Made by a program: the position numbers and the translations under genes
The notes under the pieces: model-generated
The model's input: the letters and a program-made list of their open reading frames with translations, nothing else
The model's database searches: none
Told to the model about the DNA's origin: nothing
Shown: positions 1-8,985 of the stretch, one piece after another
Numbering within the stretch: the first letter of the stretch is position 1
How the letters are laid out: each line of letters starts with the position of its first letter
Source of the DNA: CAZIPZ01 sp964541075
Lineage (GTDB): Bacteria > Acidobacteriota > Terriglobia > 20CM-2-55-15
Reading direction: 5' to 3'
Assembly (NCBI GenBank): GCA_964541075.1
Contig: CAZIPZ010000037.1
Span: 1 to 24,065 of the forward strand
DNA: 24,065 bases

Positions 1-2039
1 AAAACGAGTGTCGGGTACAGACTTTTGTAAAAGTCGAGCGCGGGTTGGAATCGCGTGTTTTCGAGCACACGCACTCCACCGCGTCCGCCGTCGATTTGGG
101 GATCAAAGGAGGACAGCTTCCCGTACTTCTCGTCCTGCGGGAAGAACAATTCGTATCTGAAGCCGATATTCAGGGTCAGATTCTGGCTTTTCTTCCAGTC
201 ATCCTGAATGAACGCGGAGGAAGACCACTGGCCCGGATAGCTGGTGATGGCGGCGCCCGGCGCTTCGACCTGCCGCACGGTGCTGTCCGGATAGCCCAGC
301 AAGAAGTCGGCGAAAGCATCACCGCTTGTCGACCCGTTGAAGTTGAAGGTTCCCGTGCCGGACATGAATCGTTCACGTGTCACATATTGACGATAGATGT
401 CCGCTCCCATTTTGATCGCATGGTTTCCTCTCTGGATCGAAATGATATCGGTCGCCATCCAATTGCCTTCGGCCGCTCTCCAATCGCTTTGACCGCCGCC
501 GACGCTGGAGTACCCCTGGATGTTGAGAACAGGGTATCGCCACAATGCAGGATCGTGACTCAAGCCCTGGATTCCGAGTTCCAGTGCATAATCACGGGCG
601 CCAGGGACCGGTTTGCCGTCCCAAAGGTTGGCTTCCGGCGCGCGTGGCCGATGTTGACGGTTCCATCCGATTCGGAACTCATTGATGACGGCTGGAGTAA
701 TCGTAAGGACATCTTGCAGTGCGAATAACTGGCTGCGAATCTTCACGCCGGTCAGGAAGCCCGGAATTTCCGGCTTCGATGCCGTCCAGTCTAAGAAGGT
801 GTCGTCGTAAAGCGTGTGCGATCCCATGATCTGGTGGTTATTGGACACGCTGTAGTTGACCTTCAGGTTGGTTTGATAAAAATTGTCGAACGTTCGGAGG
901 TTCGAGGTTGCGTTTCGCGTAATCGTATCCGAGGTCAACTGAGCTCGATCGAACACGTGCCGCCATCGGAGTGCGATGGGATTGATGCGATTGGCGGGAA
1001 TCTGAGAATTCGGGAAAGGAGTTCCCGTGAGAGGATCGCGAATCACTTTGCCCAAACGTGAAAGGTCGCCAGACCAGAACGCGGGCAACGGGACGGTCGG
1101 ATTGGCAGTTCTCACCTGTACATTTCTTTGCACCTGCAGAGCGCCGAAGAAAAACATCTTGTCCCGGATGATCGGTCCACCGAGAGTTCCGCCGAATTGA
1201 TGCTGTCGCAAAACCGGTTTCTTTTCGAGCGGCCACGGGTCGAAGAAGTTTCGCGCGTCGAACGCGCTGTTTCGTTCGAACAGGAATCCGTTGCCATGAA
1301 ATTCATTGGTGCCCGATTTTGTGATCGCGTCGACGTGAGCTCCGGCGTAGCGTCCGTACTGCGCGTTGTAGTTTTGAGTCTCGATCTTGAACTCGCCTAC
1401 CGCGTCGATATTGACTCTCGCAGCGATCTCCATCGTGATTGAGCCGTTGTTGTTCACGCTGTCCAGCAGGTATTCGTTGGACTTCTCTTCAAGGCCCAAT
1501 GAAATGAATCCGCCCCGATTCGAAAGGTGTGACCCAGGACGCGGGGCGAAGGTTCCCGGAGTGATGTAGGCAAGGTTTGAGAAGTTACGACCATTTAAAG
1601 GTAGTTCGGCGATCTTTCTCAGTTCGATAACCTGGCCCACCTGGGAACTGTCCGTTTGGACAATGGGCGCCGCTCCAGTGACTTCAACGACCTCGCTCAC
1701 TGCACCCACTTCCAGTTTGAAATCAATGCGGACTCTCGCCGCCACATCGACTTTGATGCCTTTCTGAATCTCCTTGCGGAATCCTGCCAATTCGGCGCTT
1801 ACGGTGTATTCACCCGGCGTCAAAGGCTCTATTCGATAACTTCCTGTTTCATTTGTAACGGCTTGTCGCGCTTGATTTGTTCCTTGATTTGTAGCCGTTA
1901 TTTCAACTCCCGGTATCATGGCTCCCGAAGCATCCGTGACGGTCCCTACAACGGCGGCCGCGCTGATCTGGCTTTGCGCAGGCCTGACGTTTAGGACCAG
2001 GATTAAGGGGAGCAATAGCCACACTCTGGTCCAACTCAT
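1..2039 (-). CDS. TonB-dependent receptor, Oar-like, with N-terminal carboxypeptidase-regulatory domain (partial)
   Basis: An outer-membrane transporter of the Oar/SusC-like type, probably importing a large substrate with TonB energy; the substrate cannot be told. The reading frame is open from the ATG at 2039 to the left edge (679 codons), so the C-terminal half of the barrel is missing. Residues 1-24 are a signal peptide (hydrophobic LLLPLILVL, cut near AQS). Residues about 28-110 are a CarboxypepD_reg beta-sandwich (VVGTVTDASGAMIPGVEITA, then TNETGSYRIEPLTPGEYTV). The plug follows with PLNGRNFSNL, and the barrel starts with repeated G-F-Y strands (HGNGFLFERNSAFDARNFF). This architecture is strongly expanded in Acidobacteriota. 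The start is fixed by AGGAGG five bases upstream. It is monocistronic at its 5' end, with a sigma70-like promoter at 2183-2211. Family call is firm; substrate is unknown. Confidence 0.93.
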   Translation of the reverse strand, partial: MSWTRVWLLLPLILVLNVRPAQSQISAAAVVGTVTDASGAMIPGVEITATNQGTNQARQAVTNETGSYRIEPLTPGEYTVSAELAGFRKEIQKGIKVDVAARVRIDFKLEVGAVSEVVEVTGAAPIVQTDSSQVGQVIELRKIAELPLNGRNFSNLAYITPGTFAPRPGSHLSNRGGFISLGLEEKSNEYLLDSVNNNGSITMEIAARVNIDAVGEFKIETQNYNAQYGRYAGAHVDAITKSGTNEFHGNGFLFERNSAFDARNFFDPWPLEKKPVLRQHQFGGTLGGPIIRDKMFFFGALQVQRNVQVRTANPTVPLPAFWSGDLSRLGKVIRDPLTGTPFPNSQIPANRINPIALRWRHVFDRAQLTSDTITRNATSNLRTFDNFYQTNLKVNYSVSNNHQIMGSHTLYDDTFLDWTASKPEIPGFLTGVKIRSQLFALQDVLTITPAVINEFRIGWNRQHRPRAPEANLWDGKPVPGARDYALELGIQGLSHDPALWRYPVLNIQGYSSVGGGQSDWRAAEGNWMATDIISIQRGNHAIKMGADIYRQYVTRERFMSGTGTFNFNGSTSGDAFADFLLGYPDSTVRQVEAPGAAITSYPGQWSSSAFIQDDWKKSQNLTLNIGFRYELFFPQDEKYGKLSSFDPQIDGGRGGVRVLENTRFQPALDFYKSLYPTLV

Positions 2040-2044
2040 AGTTT

Positions 2045-2050
2045 CCTCCT
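2045..2050 (-). promoter_or_regulatory. Ribosome binding site of the TonB-dependent receptor
   Basis: A perfect AGGAGG five bases before the ATG at 2039. It settles the start of a gene whose end lies outside the window. Confidence 0.85.
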
Positions 2051-2182
2051 GATGAAGTGGTGCAGAAACGTCGTCGTCCTGACGGCTTAAGTTCAAGAAG
2101 CGCGTCGAGCACTCCTCTAGTTCGAACTCTATCTCGGCGCTATAGGGGGTGCACCGCTTTTTGTTTCTAATACTTGGCAAAA

Positions 2183-2211
2183 CTTCTACCGTTCTCTGGA
2201 AACGCTGTCAA
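2183..2211 (-). promoter_or_regulatory. Sigma70-like promoter of the TonB-dependent receptor
   Basis: Reading the minus strand, a perfect -35 TTGACA (2211-2206) is followed after exactly 17 bases by TAGAAG (2188-2183), which matches four of six -10 positions. Transcription would start near 2176, leaving a leader of roughly 137 bases before the ATG at 2039. The match is sequence-based only. Confidence 0.45.
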
Positions 2212-2287
2212 GCTGATTCTCGGAGTGTGACTTTAGGTGTGAGTCTTGTATAGGCGTGTCGGTAGTCGATACCTGCTCCCTGAATAC

Positions 2288-4709
2288 TTAGCGTCGGGTT
2301 TCTCTAATAAGCGCTCTGGCCCGCTCGATTAAGGGAAGCGAAGTTGGTCTTTCCCGAACGAGTCTCAAGTAGTTACTGAGATGTTCAAGCGCTTCCTGGG
2401 NNNNNNNNNNGGTTGAAGTAGGCCTCGTCGTAGTCGGGTCGCGTCTCAACTGCTCGACGGAATTCCGCGATCGAGCCATCAACGTCGCCTATAGCGCGAA
2501 ACGCAAGCCCAAGGTTGTTATGAGCTTCGGCAAATTCAGGTGCAATGCGAATGGAGTCTTGGTAAGCCTGAATAGCGCTCTGCCAGTCGCCTTTATCAGC
2601 CAGCGCCAGTCCGAGGCTATGAAAAGCCGTCGAATCGTTCGGCTTGAGGCGAACTGCTTCACGGTAGGATGCGATGGCGGCGTCGACGTTGGCATTAGCT
2701 CGGAGTGGAATTCCAATTTTGGGGTCCAGGCGCATGGCTGTGCGAAAGGTAGCGACACCTGCCTGCAAATCACCTTTTTCCAATAGGGCGATTCCTAGGT
2801 TATTGTGGGTTACCGCATCGTCCGGCTGTAGTCGAATTGCGCTGCGATAGGCGGCAATGGCAGCGTTCAGGTCTCCCTTTTCAGCCAGCGCGACGCCGAG
2901 GTTGCTTTGTATGAGGGCCTCGTCGGGTTTAAGTCGTATCGCTTCCCGGTACGCCGCAATCGCTTCATCCAGATTGCCTTTGCTGCGCAACACGAGCCCA
3001 AGATTGTTGTAGCCCTCTGCGTAATCTGGTTTGAGGCGAATAACTTCTCGATGAGCGGCGATGGCGCCATCCAAATCTCCGCTCCTTGAAAGGTCGATGC
3101 CAAGATCCGGATTCAATCGGATGGCCGTCCTGAGGGCGGCAAGCGCCGCTTCGTTGTCTCCTTTTGAAGCCAGCACCAGACTCAAGTGATAATGCGGCAT
3201 CGCAGCATCAGGCTTTAATCGAATTGCGGTCTGAAGCTCCGCGGTCGCTTCGACTAGATCATTCTTTGCAAGGAGCGCCGCACCAAGTTCGTCGTGCGCT
3301 TCCATATCATCATTGCCAAGACGCACCGCCTGCCGAAATTCGGCGATAGCTCCATCCACGTTCCCTCGCTGTCTTAAGACAAGGCCAAGGTTATAGTGCG
3401 ACCGGCTGTCTTCGGGATTCAAGCGGACAGCTTCTCTGATTGAATTCAGTGCATTCTCAGTGTCTCCTTTTGCCAGAAGTATCAGCCCGATGTCATTTTG
3501 AGCCTCAAAATATTCCGGTCTAAGTTTGACGGCGGCTTGGAACTCGACAAGAGCCCCGTCCATGTCTCCCTTCTCGCGGAGAGCGAGCCCAAGATTTCGG
3601 TGGAGTGCGGCTTCAGCCGGTTGGAGGAGTATGGCGGACCGATACGCCTGAACGGCGCCATCTACATCTTTGCCGGACATCAGAAGCAGCATGGCGAGGT
3701 CGCTCAAGGCCTCCACAAAGTCGGGTCGAAATCGTATCGCTGTTTGGAACTCTGCGATTGCGCCGTCCACGTTGGCCTTCTTTCGAAGAGCGAGTCCTAG
3801 ATGATGGTGCGCTTCGGGCGAGTCGGGCTGGAGTCGCACTGCCGTTTGAAACTCCACGATGGCGGCATCAGCTTCGCCTTTCGACAGCAGTGCGAATCCT
3901 AGATCATCGTGTGCGCCTGCCATTTCCGGCTTCAGCCCAACGGCTGTCCTATAAGACTCAACCGCTTCATCAAGATTTCCCTTCAATTCGAGAGCGTTGC
4001 CGAGGTGCTGGTGGGCTTCCGGAACATCAGGTTGAAGTCGAACGGCTTCACGGTATGCAGCGATAGCTTCATCAAGGTCACCGCGGTTCATCAGAGCGAC
4101 GCCTAGATTGTGATTGGCTTCCGCGGAACTCGGCTCTAAGCCAACGGCTGTTCGAAAAGCATCTATAGCCGCCGCAAGGTCGCCCTTTTCGTGCAGTGCG
4201 GCGCCGAGTTCGTAGTAAACGCCTGCCGCATTTGGCTGCAGGTCAATCGCTTTTCGGAAGCTGGCAATGGCCTCGTCGATCATTCCCTTCTTGCGAAGAG
4301 TAATCCCGAGGTTGTAATAGGTCGGTTCAGAATCCGGCCGCATTCGAAGCAAAGTTCTGTAGGTTGCAATCGCTTCGTCGAGGTCGCCTTGACCATCAAG
4401 CGCCAGCCCAAGGTAAAGATAGGCTGCATCCAGATCGGGCTTGAGAGATACCGTCTTTCGAAACGCCGCCACAGCCGCCTCCATGCTTCCCTTCGTGTAA
4501 AGAGATACGCCTAGATAAAACTGCGCCTGGACAAGACGGGGATTGAGTTCAAGAGCAGCCTGGAATTCTGCAATGGCTCCGTCAATGTCACCCTGCTGGC
4601 CGAACTTCATTCCGACGCGATAATGACCGTCCGCGTCGTCAGCGCCCTGGCCCAGACATAATCCAGCGCAGAACCAAAGTGAGAGCAGGGAAGTCAATGC
4701 GGCTTTCAT
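2288..4709 (-). CDS. Exported TPR-array protein, about 23 repeats, interrupted by an assembly gap
   Basis: A scaffold protein made almost entirely of 34-residue tetratricopeptide repeats, expected to form a long superhelix that binds protein partners. Residues 1-20 are a signal peptide (SLLSLWFCAGLCLG), so it acts outside the cytoplasm. Repeats start near residue 28 with the consensus LG-AL-KGDLDEAIA-YR-A--L-PD. Two repeats (537-563 and 666-692) are only 27 residues long. A run of 10 N at 2401-2410 falls in the last repeat. Read literally the frame stops just after the gap (774 aa), but the frame beyond it, ending at the TAA at 2288, continues with QEALEHLSNYLRLVRE and a TPR-like C-terminus. 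The real protein is therefore about 813 aa if the gap is about 30 bases. It is divergent from the DUF1549 gene, with 103 bases between them. No ribosome binding site is obvious before the ATG. Partner unknown. Confidence 0.9.
2401..2410. other. Assembly gap (10 N)
   Basis: Ten undetermined bases inside the last visible TPR. The flanking frames agree only if the true length is a multiple of three, so 10 is a placeholder. Repeat spacing predicts about 30 bases. Confidence 0.95.
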
Positions 4710-4812
4710 GTCTGACGCATCTTAATCCGGCGCGGCCTCCCAGCGCCATCCATTCAACACCGGGAATCGTTTATGTCTGGGATCTTTTATTGTTTTCGAA
4801 ATTTTTGATATC

Positions 4813-6705
4813 GTGCCGTTATTCGCACCTATGAGCTACGTACTGGTGTTCTCCTTAATGTTGCAGATGCACTTCCCCGCACAGACCGATCACGCGCACA
4901 AAAACCCGCTTCCATCCCGTACGAATTCCGTGATCGAAGCAGCCCAGTTCACAAACCAGATGTCGCGGTCCTTTACGCCTTCCGACAGCGGAACTTCGCC
5001 GATTCCACTCCACAACTTTGTGGATGACTACATTTTCGGTCGTATCAAGCGAGACGGCATCCCGCACGCTTCGTTAAGCTCGGATGAAGAGTTTCTTCGC
5101 CGCGTCTACCTTGACACAACTGGGCTTCTGCCTTCGCCAGAAGTGGTGCGCGAGTTCGTCGTGCGAAATGACCCTGGCAAGCGGGCTCAATTGATCGATG
5201 CGCTCGTTGGTAGCGATGAATTTGCCGCCCAATGGGCATGGTTTTACGGAGACTTGTTTCGCCTAACCAACTACGCAGGCGGCTCGAAAAATGCATTCCA
5301 ATTTTGGAATAAGCAATGGTTGCAGGTGGACAGGCCTTATAACGAGGTTGTGACTGATCTGATCACCGGTTCGTCAAAGAGCCACAGTTCAGTTCCGCAG
5401 CTTGCCTTTCTAGGTCGCGTGCTACGCAACAGTGGACTGAAGAATAGGGATCTGACCGATCCAGACAACTACGGAGCCACAACGAATCGCCTGGACGCCC
5501 TCGACGAGATAAGCGTCGAGATCGCCAGAATCTTCCTAGGGATCAACATCGACTGCATATCCTGCCATGACGGTGCGGGACACTTGGAGACGATCAATCT
5601 GTATCTCGCGGGAAAAACGCGTAAGGAGTTTTCGCAACAAGCAGCTTTCTTCGGTCGTTTGCGGATGCTGGGTATCTACAATGTGAACAACTCCGACAGT
5701 GTTATCGACGACAACGCCTCTGGTTACCAGACCGGAAATGATGCTCCGTTCTTCACTTCCAGCGAGACACGGTTTCCTCGGACAGGGGAAACCTACGAAC
5801 CGCAGTTCCTTTTGACAGGAGAGAAGCCCCGACGGGGAGCTGATCCCCGCGCGGAATTCGCACGAATGGTAACCAGCCATCCGCAGTTCAGCAGAGCCAC
5901 TGTGAATCTGGTTTGGGGCCGACTGATGAATGTCGGTTTTGTGGAGCCCTACGACGGATTCGATCTCGCGCGGCTGGATCCGTCCTATCCACCGCCTGGC
6001 CAATGGGCGATTCAACCGTCAAACCCCGAGCTGCTGGAGTCGCTTGCCGAGGATTTTCGTTCTCATGGCTACAGCATGCATCATCTGATCAAAACCATTC
6101 TGAAATCCAGCGCCTACCAGCTTTCCTCTCAGTTTGGAGCCGAGTGGAAAGACGCCTACGCTCCGTATTATGCACGTAAGTTCGTGCGTGTACTGCGAGG
6201 GACTGAAATTGCGGACGCTATTGCTCAAGCCACCGGTCGACCATTCGAGATTCAGTTTGCCGGCAGCGAGGTCCATCGCGTTGGACAACTCAGTGACCCA
6301 AGTGACGTCACCTATGAGATGACTCTGAGCGGGCCCAAAGGCAGCAATGAGGGAGTGGAGATCACGAATATATTGAATGGATTCTTTCAGAACAACCGCG
6401 AAGCTCCCGCCCCGATCGGAAACAAAGCGACGACGCTTCAAGCCGTGTTGTTAATGACTTCAACTCTCGTGAATGATCGGGTTCTTGCTGAAAAAGGTAG
6501 TCGAGTTCAGTCGTTGTTGGAGTCGAGTAAGACCGATGAACAAGTTATCGAAGAACTATATCTTGCCACGCTCACACGCTGGCCTGAGCCGGACGAAAAG
6601 AAAGCGATCCTGGAAGCTTTTGATCTCAAGAGGGATAGGAAGAGGGGTTTTCAAGATCTCGCATGGGTTCTATTGAACGGAATCGAATTCGTGTTGAACC
6701 GCTGA
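4813..6705 (+). CDS. DUF1549 and DUF1553 domain-containing exported protein
   Basis: A member of the DUF1549-DUF1553 (planctomycete cytochrome-associated) family; the biochemical role is not established. Residues about 66-280 fit DUF1549, with DEEFLRRVYLDTTGLLPSPE and FLGINIDCISCHD; C248-I-S-C251-H252 is a CxxCH pattern like c-type heme sites. Residues about 345-625 fit DUF1553, with ARMVTSHPQFSRATVNLVWG and an SNPELLESLAEDF-HGY-MHHLIKTIL stretch. The N-terminus is hydrophobic (YVLVFSLMLQMHF), probably a signal peptide. The frame opens at GTG 4813; an ATG at 4831 is an equally likely start, and neither has a clear ribosome binding site. The DUF1501 gene follows 16 bases downstream, the standard partner of this family in Planctomycetes and Acidobacteriota. 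It lacks the extra N-terminal cytochrome domain found in many relatives. Confidence 0.9.
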   Translation: MPLFAPMSYVLVFSLMLQMHFPAQTDHAHKNPLPSRTNSVIEAAQFTNQMSRSFTPSDSGTSPIPLHNFVDDYIFGRIKRDGIPHASLSSDEEFLRRVYLDTTGLLPSPEVVREFVVRNDPGKRAQLIDALVGSDEFAAQWAWFYGDLFRLTNYAGGSKNAFQFWNKQWLQVDRPYNEVVTDLITGSSKSHSSVPQLAFLGRVLRNSGLKNRDLTDPDNYGATTNRLDALDEISVEIARIFLGINIDCISCHDGAGHLETINLYLAGKTRKEFSQQAAFFGRLRMLGIYNVNNSDSVIDDNASGYQTGNDAPFFTSSETRFPRTGETYEPQFLLTGEKPRRGADPRAEFARMVTSHPQFSRATVNLVWGRLMNVGFVEPYDGFDLARLDPSYPPPGQWAIQPSNPELLESLAEDFRSHGYSMHHLIKTILKSSAYQLSSQFGAEWKDAYAPYYARKFVRVLRGTEIADAIAQATGRPFEIQFAGSEVHRVGQLSDPSDVTYEMTLSGPKGSNEGVEITNILNGFFQNNREAPAPIGNKATTLQAVLLMTSTLVNDRVLAEKGSRVQSLLESSKTDEQVIEELYLATLTRWPEPDEKKAILEAFDLKRDRKRGFQDLAWVLLNGIEFVLNR

Positions 6706-6721
6706 TTTTCTTGATGTCGCC

Positions 6722-8131
6722 ATGAAAAGCGTCGCAAAAGATAGCCTCCTGAAACGTAGAGAGTGGATGAAGTGGGCCGGTCTGAGTTTTGCAGGCAGTG
6801 CGTTTCCTGGACTCATGCGCCCGCTTCGCGTGGGTGCAAGCGGTAAGGCCAACCCGCGAGCGACCGCGCGGAACTGCATATTCATCGAACTTGCGGGGGG
6901 AATTAGCCAGGCGGATTGTTGGGACTTCAAAGAAAGCCGTAGACAACCTTCCGATCTCGACGTACGACGGGTGTTGCCTGATGTGTTTTTGTCGAAGACC
7001 CTTTTCCCACAACTTTCGAATGACATGCAGCAGATCGCCTTGGTGCGTTCGATGCGCGCTCAGGAGTTGGTGCACTTCAACGGTCAGTATCACACGCAAA
7101 CTGGGAGAGCCATTAACGCCGCGATCGCCAAGGAAATTCCCGCGTTCGGATCGATTATTGCGGCCGAACTGGACTCTCAGCGGCGAGATTCCGACAGCTT
7201 CCCCACATACGTCAGCGCATCTTTGGGAAAGTCTCTGGCTGGACCGATAGGAGCCGGGTTTCTGCCGTCACGTTTTGCTGGCCTCGACCTTGATGCAAAA
7301 ACAGTATTCCAAAGTCTTGGCGCTGATCGCGACAGCGCCGGCGTGAATCGAATAATGGAGGCGCGTTGGAACAGGCTGGCAGTGCTGTCGAAAATATGGC
7401 GATCGCGGCGCGCAGACTTGGGCGATAAGGCGTCTGACTATGAGGCGTTTTATCAAGGCGCATACAAGATGCTGAACGACCCTAGATGGGCGGCAGTTTT
7501 CAGAGTGACAAGCGAAGAACGACGCCGATACGGGGACGATGAATACGGCTTAGGCCTGATCCTCGCAAGAAATCTACTTGCCGCTAATGCCGGGACGCGG
7601 TTTGTCTATGTCTATGACGGGAATCTGTGGGACCAGCACACAAGGATCTTTGATCGCGAGGCGGAACATAATCACTACGGAAACTGTTATCGATTCGATA
7701 AAGGTTTTGCCAGCCTATTAAAGGATCTTTCAGTCATCCCGGGCAGCCGCTCCGGTGTCAAGTTGCTTGACGAGACGATGATCGTGGCGGCAAGCGAATT
7801 CGGGCGCACGCCGGAAATCAATCCGATGGGAGGACGGCACCACTGGCGATTCGCCTATACCACTCTTTTTGCCGGCGGCGGTGTTCGAGGTGGACGTGTA
7901 ATAGGTAGTACAGACGCCGTGGCGGCAAACACGATTGAGACCGGATGGAAGCACAAAGAACAGCCTCGGATGGATAATGTCGTCGCGACTATATACTCGG
8001 CCCTTGGCATCGACTGGACGAAGACCATTGAAAACACGCCGTCGGGTCGAACATACAAGTATGTTGAGACGGCGCCAGTCGGGGGGTCGGAATTGATCAG
8101 TGACGACACGATTGAGGAGCTTTTCACATGA
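6722..8131 (+). CDS. DUF1501 domain-containing protein, Tat-exported
   Basis: A DUF1501 protein (alkaline-phosphatase/sulfatase-like fold), 469 aa, the usual length. The N-terminus carries a twin-arginine signal: KRREWMKWAGLSFAGSAF at residues 11-28, so it is probably folded before export. Family hallmarks are FIELAGGISQADCWD at 54-68, LVHFNGQYHTQTGRA, an ARNLLAANAGTRFVYV segment, and the core SEFGRTPEIN followed by GGRHHWRF near residues 357-377, where the family's putative metal-binding residues lie. Its catalytic activity is unknown. It sits 16 bases after the DUF1549/DUF1553 gene, and its stop overlaps the next gene's ATG by four bases (ATGA), so the genes are almost certainly co-transcribed. 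No clear ribosome binding site precedes its ATG, which suits translational coupling. Confidence 0.93.
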   Translation: MKSVAKDSLLKRREWMKWAGLSFAGSAFPGLMRPLRVGASGKANPRATARNCIFIELAGGISQADCWDFKESRRQPSDLDVRRVLPDVFLSKTLFPQLSNDMQQIALVRSMRAQELVHFNGQYHTQTGRAINAAIAKEIPAFGSIIAAELDSQRRDSDSFPTYVSASLGKSLAGPIGAGFLPSRFAGLDLDAKTVFQSLGADRDSAGVNRIMEARWNRLAVLSKIWRSRRADLGDKASDYEAFYQGAYKMLNDPRWAAVFRVTSEERRRYGDDEYGLGLILARNLLAANAGTRFVYVYDGNLWDQHTRIFDREAEHNHYGNCYRFDKGFASLLKDLSVIPGSRSGVKLLDETMIVAASEFGRTPEINPMGGRHHWRFAYTTLFAGGGVRGGRVIGSTDAVAANTIETGWKHKEQPRMDNVVATIYSALGIDWTKTIENTPSGRTYKYVETAPVGGSELISDDTIEELFT

Positions 8132-8508
8132 ATACCGAAAAACTTCGCAAGATATGCCTCTCTCTGTCCGGCGCCACAGAGCAGATTCAATGGGAAGACG
8201 ATCTTGTATTTAAGGTGGGCGGAAAAATGTTCGCCGTCGTCGGTCTGAGCGGCAACGCTTTCGGGCGGTTCTCATTCAAGTGCTCAGAAGAACGTTTCTA
8301 TGAGCTGACGGAGTCGCCCGGAATCCTTCCGGCTCCATACTTGGCAAGGGCCCACTGGATCTCTATCGATCCGCGTGAATGTTCACTTTCCTTCAAAGAG
8401 ATAGAAGAATTGCTTCGTGATGCGCACTCCATCGTGCTCGCCAAGCTACCGAGCAAAGTTCGGCAGGAAATCTCTTCTCGGAAGCGTAGAAACGTAAGGC
8501 CTCGCTGA
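8128..8508 (+). CDS. MmcQ/YjbR family protein
   Basis: A small cytoplasmic protein (126 aa) of the YjbR/MmcQ family, which has a CyaY-like fold and is annotated as DNA-binding on thin evidence. Visible hallmarks are the N-terminal LRKICLSLSGATEQIQWEDDLVFKVGGKMFAV, FSFKCSEERFYELTESPGILPAPYLARAHWISI in the middle, and the C-terminal helix with EIEELLRDAHSIVLAKLPSK. The start is secure: GAGGAG lies eight bases before the ATG, which overlaps the DUF1501 stop as ATGA. A cytoplasmic protein coupled to exported DUF1501/DUF1549 proteins is an odd pairing; its role here is unknown. Confidence 0.88.
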   Translation: MNTEKLRKICLSLSGATEQIQWEDDLVFKVGGKMFAVVGLSGNAFGRFSFKCSEERFYELTESPGILPAPYLARAHWISIDPRECSLSFKEIEELLRDAHSIVLAKLPSKVRQEISSRKRRNVRPR

Positions 8509-8557
8509 TTTTCCGCCAGCGCCAGACCCAATATCTGCCTAAACATCCAATTGTCCT

Positions 8558-8878
8558 ATGCCGATAAAGAGTTGTACGCAGGATGCGTCGGGAGACATAG
8601 CAATTAGTCAGGAAAAGAATTTCTTCACTGTCCGGTGCGCGCTGTGCGGCGGAGCGGCTCAGCCGAAAGGCGAGGAGAGTTGCAGCGTGTGTCGCGGCAT
8701 CGGTATGATTTTGCTGCCTGGAAGCATCGAACAATACAGTGACTGCAGCGGCTGCGCCGGCTCTGGATTTGTGGGATCCAATTTCGAGAAGATTTGCGGA
8801 AGATGCCAGGGCGTCGGCGCCGTGCGAACTACGATGTCTCACTGTTTCCCTATCAGAAACCAACGATCATCCCGCTGA
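8558..8878 (+). CDS. Small protein with four DnaJ-type CxxC zinc-binding motifs
   Basis: A 106-aa protein without a recognised name. Its middle holds four CxxC pairs: C27-C30 (CALCGGAA), C42-C45 (CSVCRGIG), C63-C66 (CSGCAGSG) and C80-C83 (CGRCQGVG). The CxxCxGxG form and spacing of about 15, 21 and 17 residues resemble the cysteine-rich domain of DnaJ, where motifs 1 with 4 and 2 with 3 each bind one zinc. There is no J-domain and no DnaJ substrate-binding domain. It may act as a zinc-dependent scaffold or thiol protein; that is inference. No good ribosome binding site precedes the ATG, and the 20 residues after the last motif are not distinctive. It lies 49 bases after the YjbR-like gene on the same strand. 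Confidence 0.72.
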   Translation: MPIKSCTQDASGDIAISQEKNFFTVRCALCGGAAQPKGEESCSVCRGIGMILLPGSIEQYSDCSGCAGSGFVGSNFEKICGRCQGVGAVRTTMSHCFPIRNQRSSR

Positions 8879-8985
8879 GCGAAGTAAACGTATCGCGCAT
8901 GTCGGAACTCCTGAAAGTGCAACTCACTCCGCTTTTTGTCAATCCCATGTTCGATCCTCTTTGCTAGACTACAAGCCTTCAAGCG

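Larger units (their letters stand above)
2040..2287. other. Intergenic region upstream of the receptor gene
   Basis: About 250 bases between the receptor start and the TPR gene stop, both on the minus strand. It holds the receptor promoter and ribosome binding site. I see no terminator hairpin for the TPR gene and no small gene. Confidence 0.6.

Noticed and set aside
838..1306. Arg/Ser-rich frames overlapping the receptor gene
   Set aside because: Shadows of the long receptor frame, which reads through with clear family motifs.
2500..4514. Many plus-strand frames opposite the TPR gene
   Set aside because: Their repetitiveness is a reflection of the TPR repeats on the other strand; no starts with ribosome binding sites.
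8840..8966. Possible frameshifted continuation of the four-CxxC protein in another frame (NYDVSLFPYQKPTIIPLSEV)
   Set aside because: The annotated frame already has all four motifs and a normal stop; the alternative tail matches no domain I know. Worth checking if homologues are longer.
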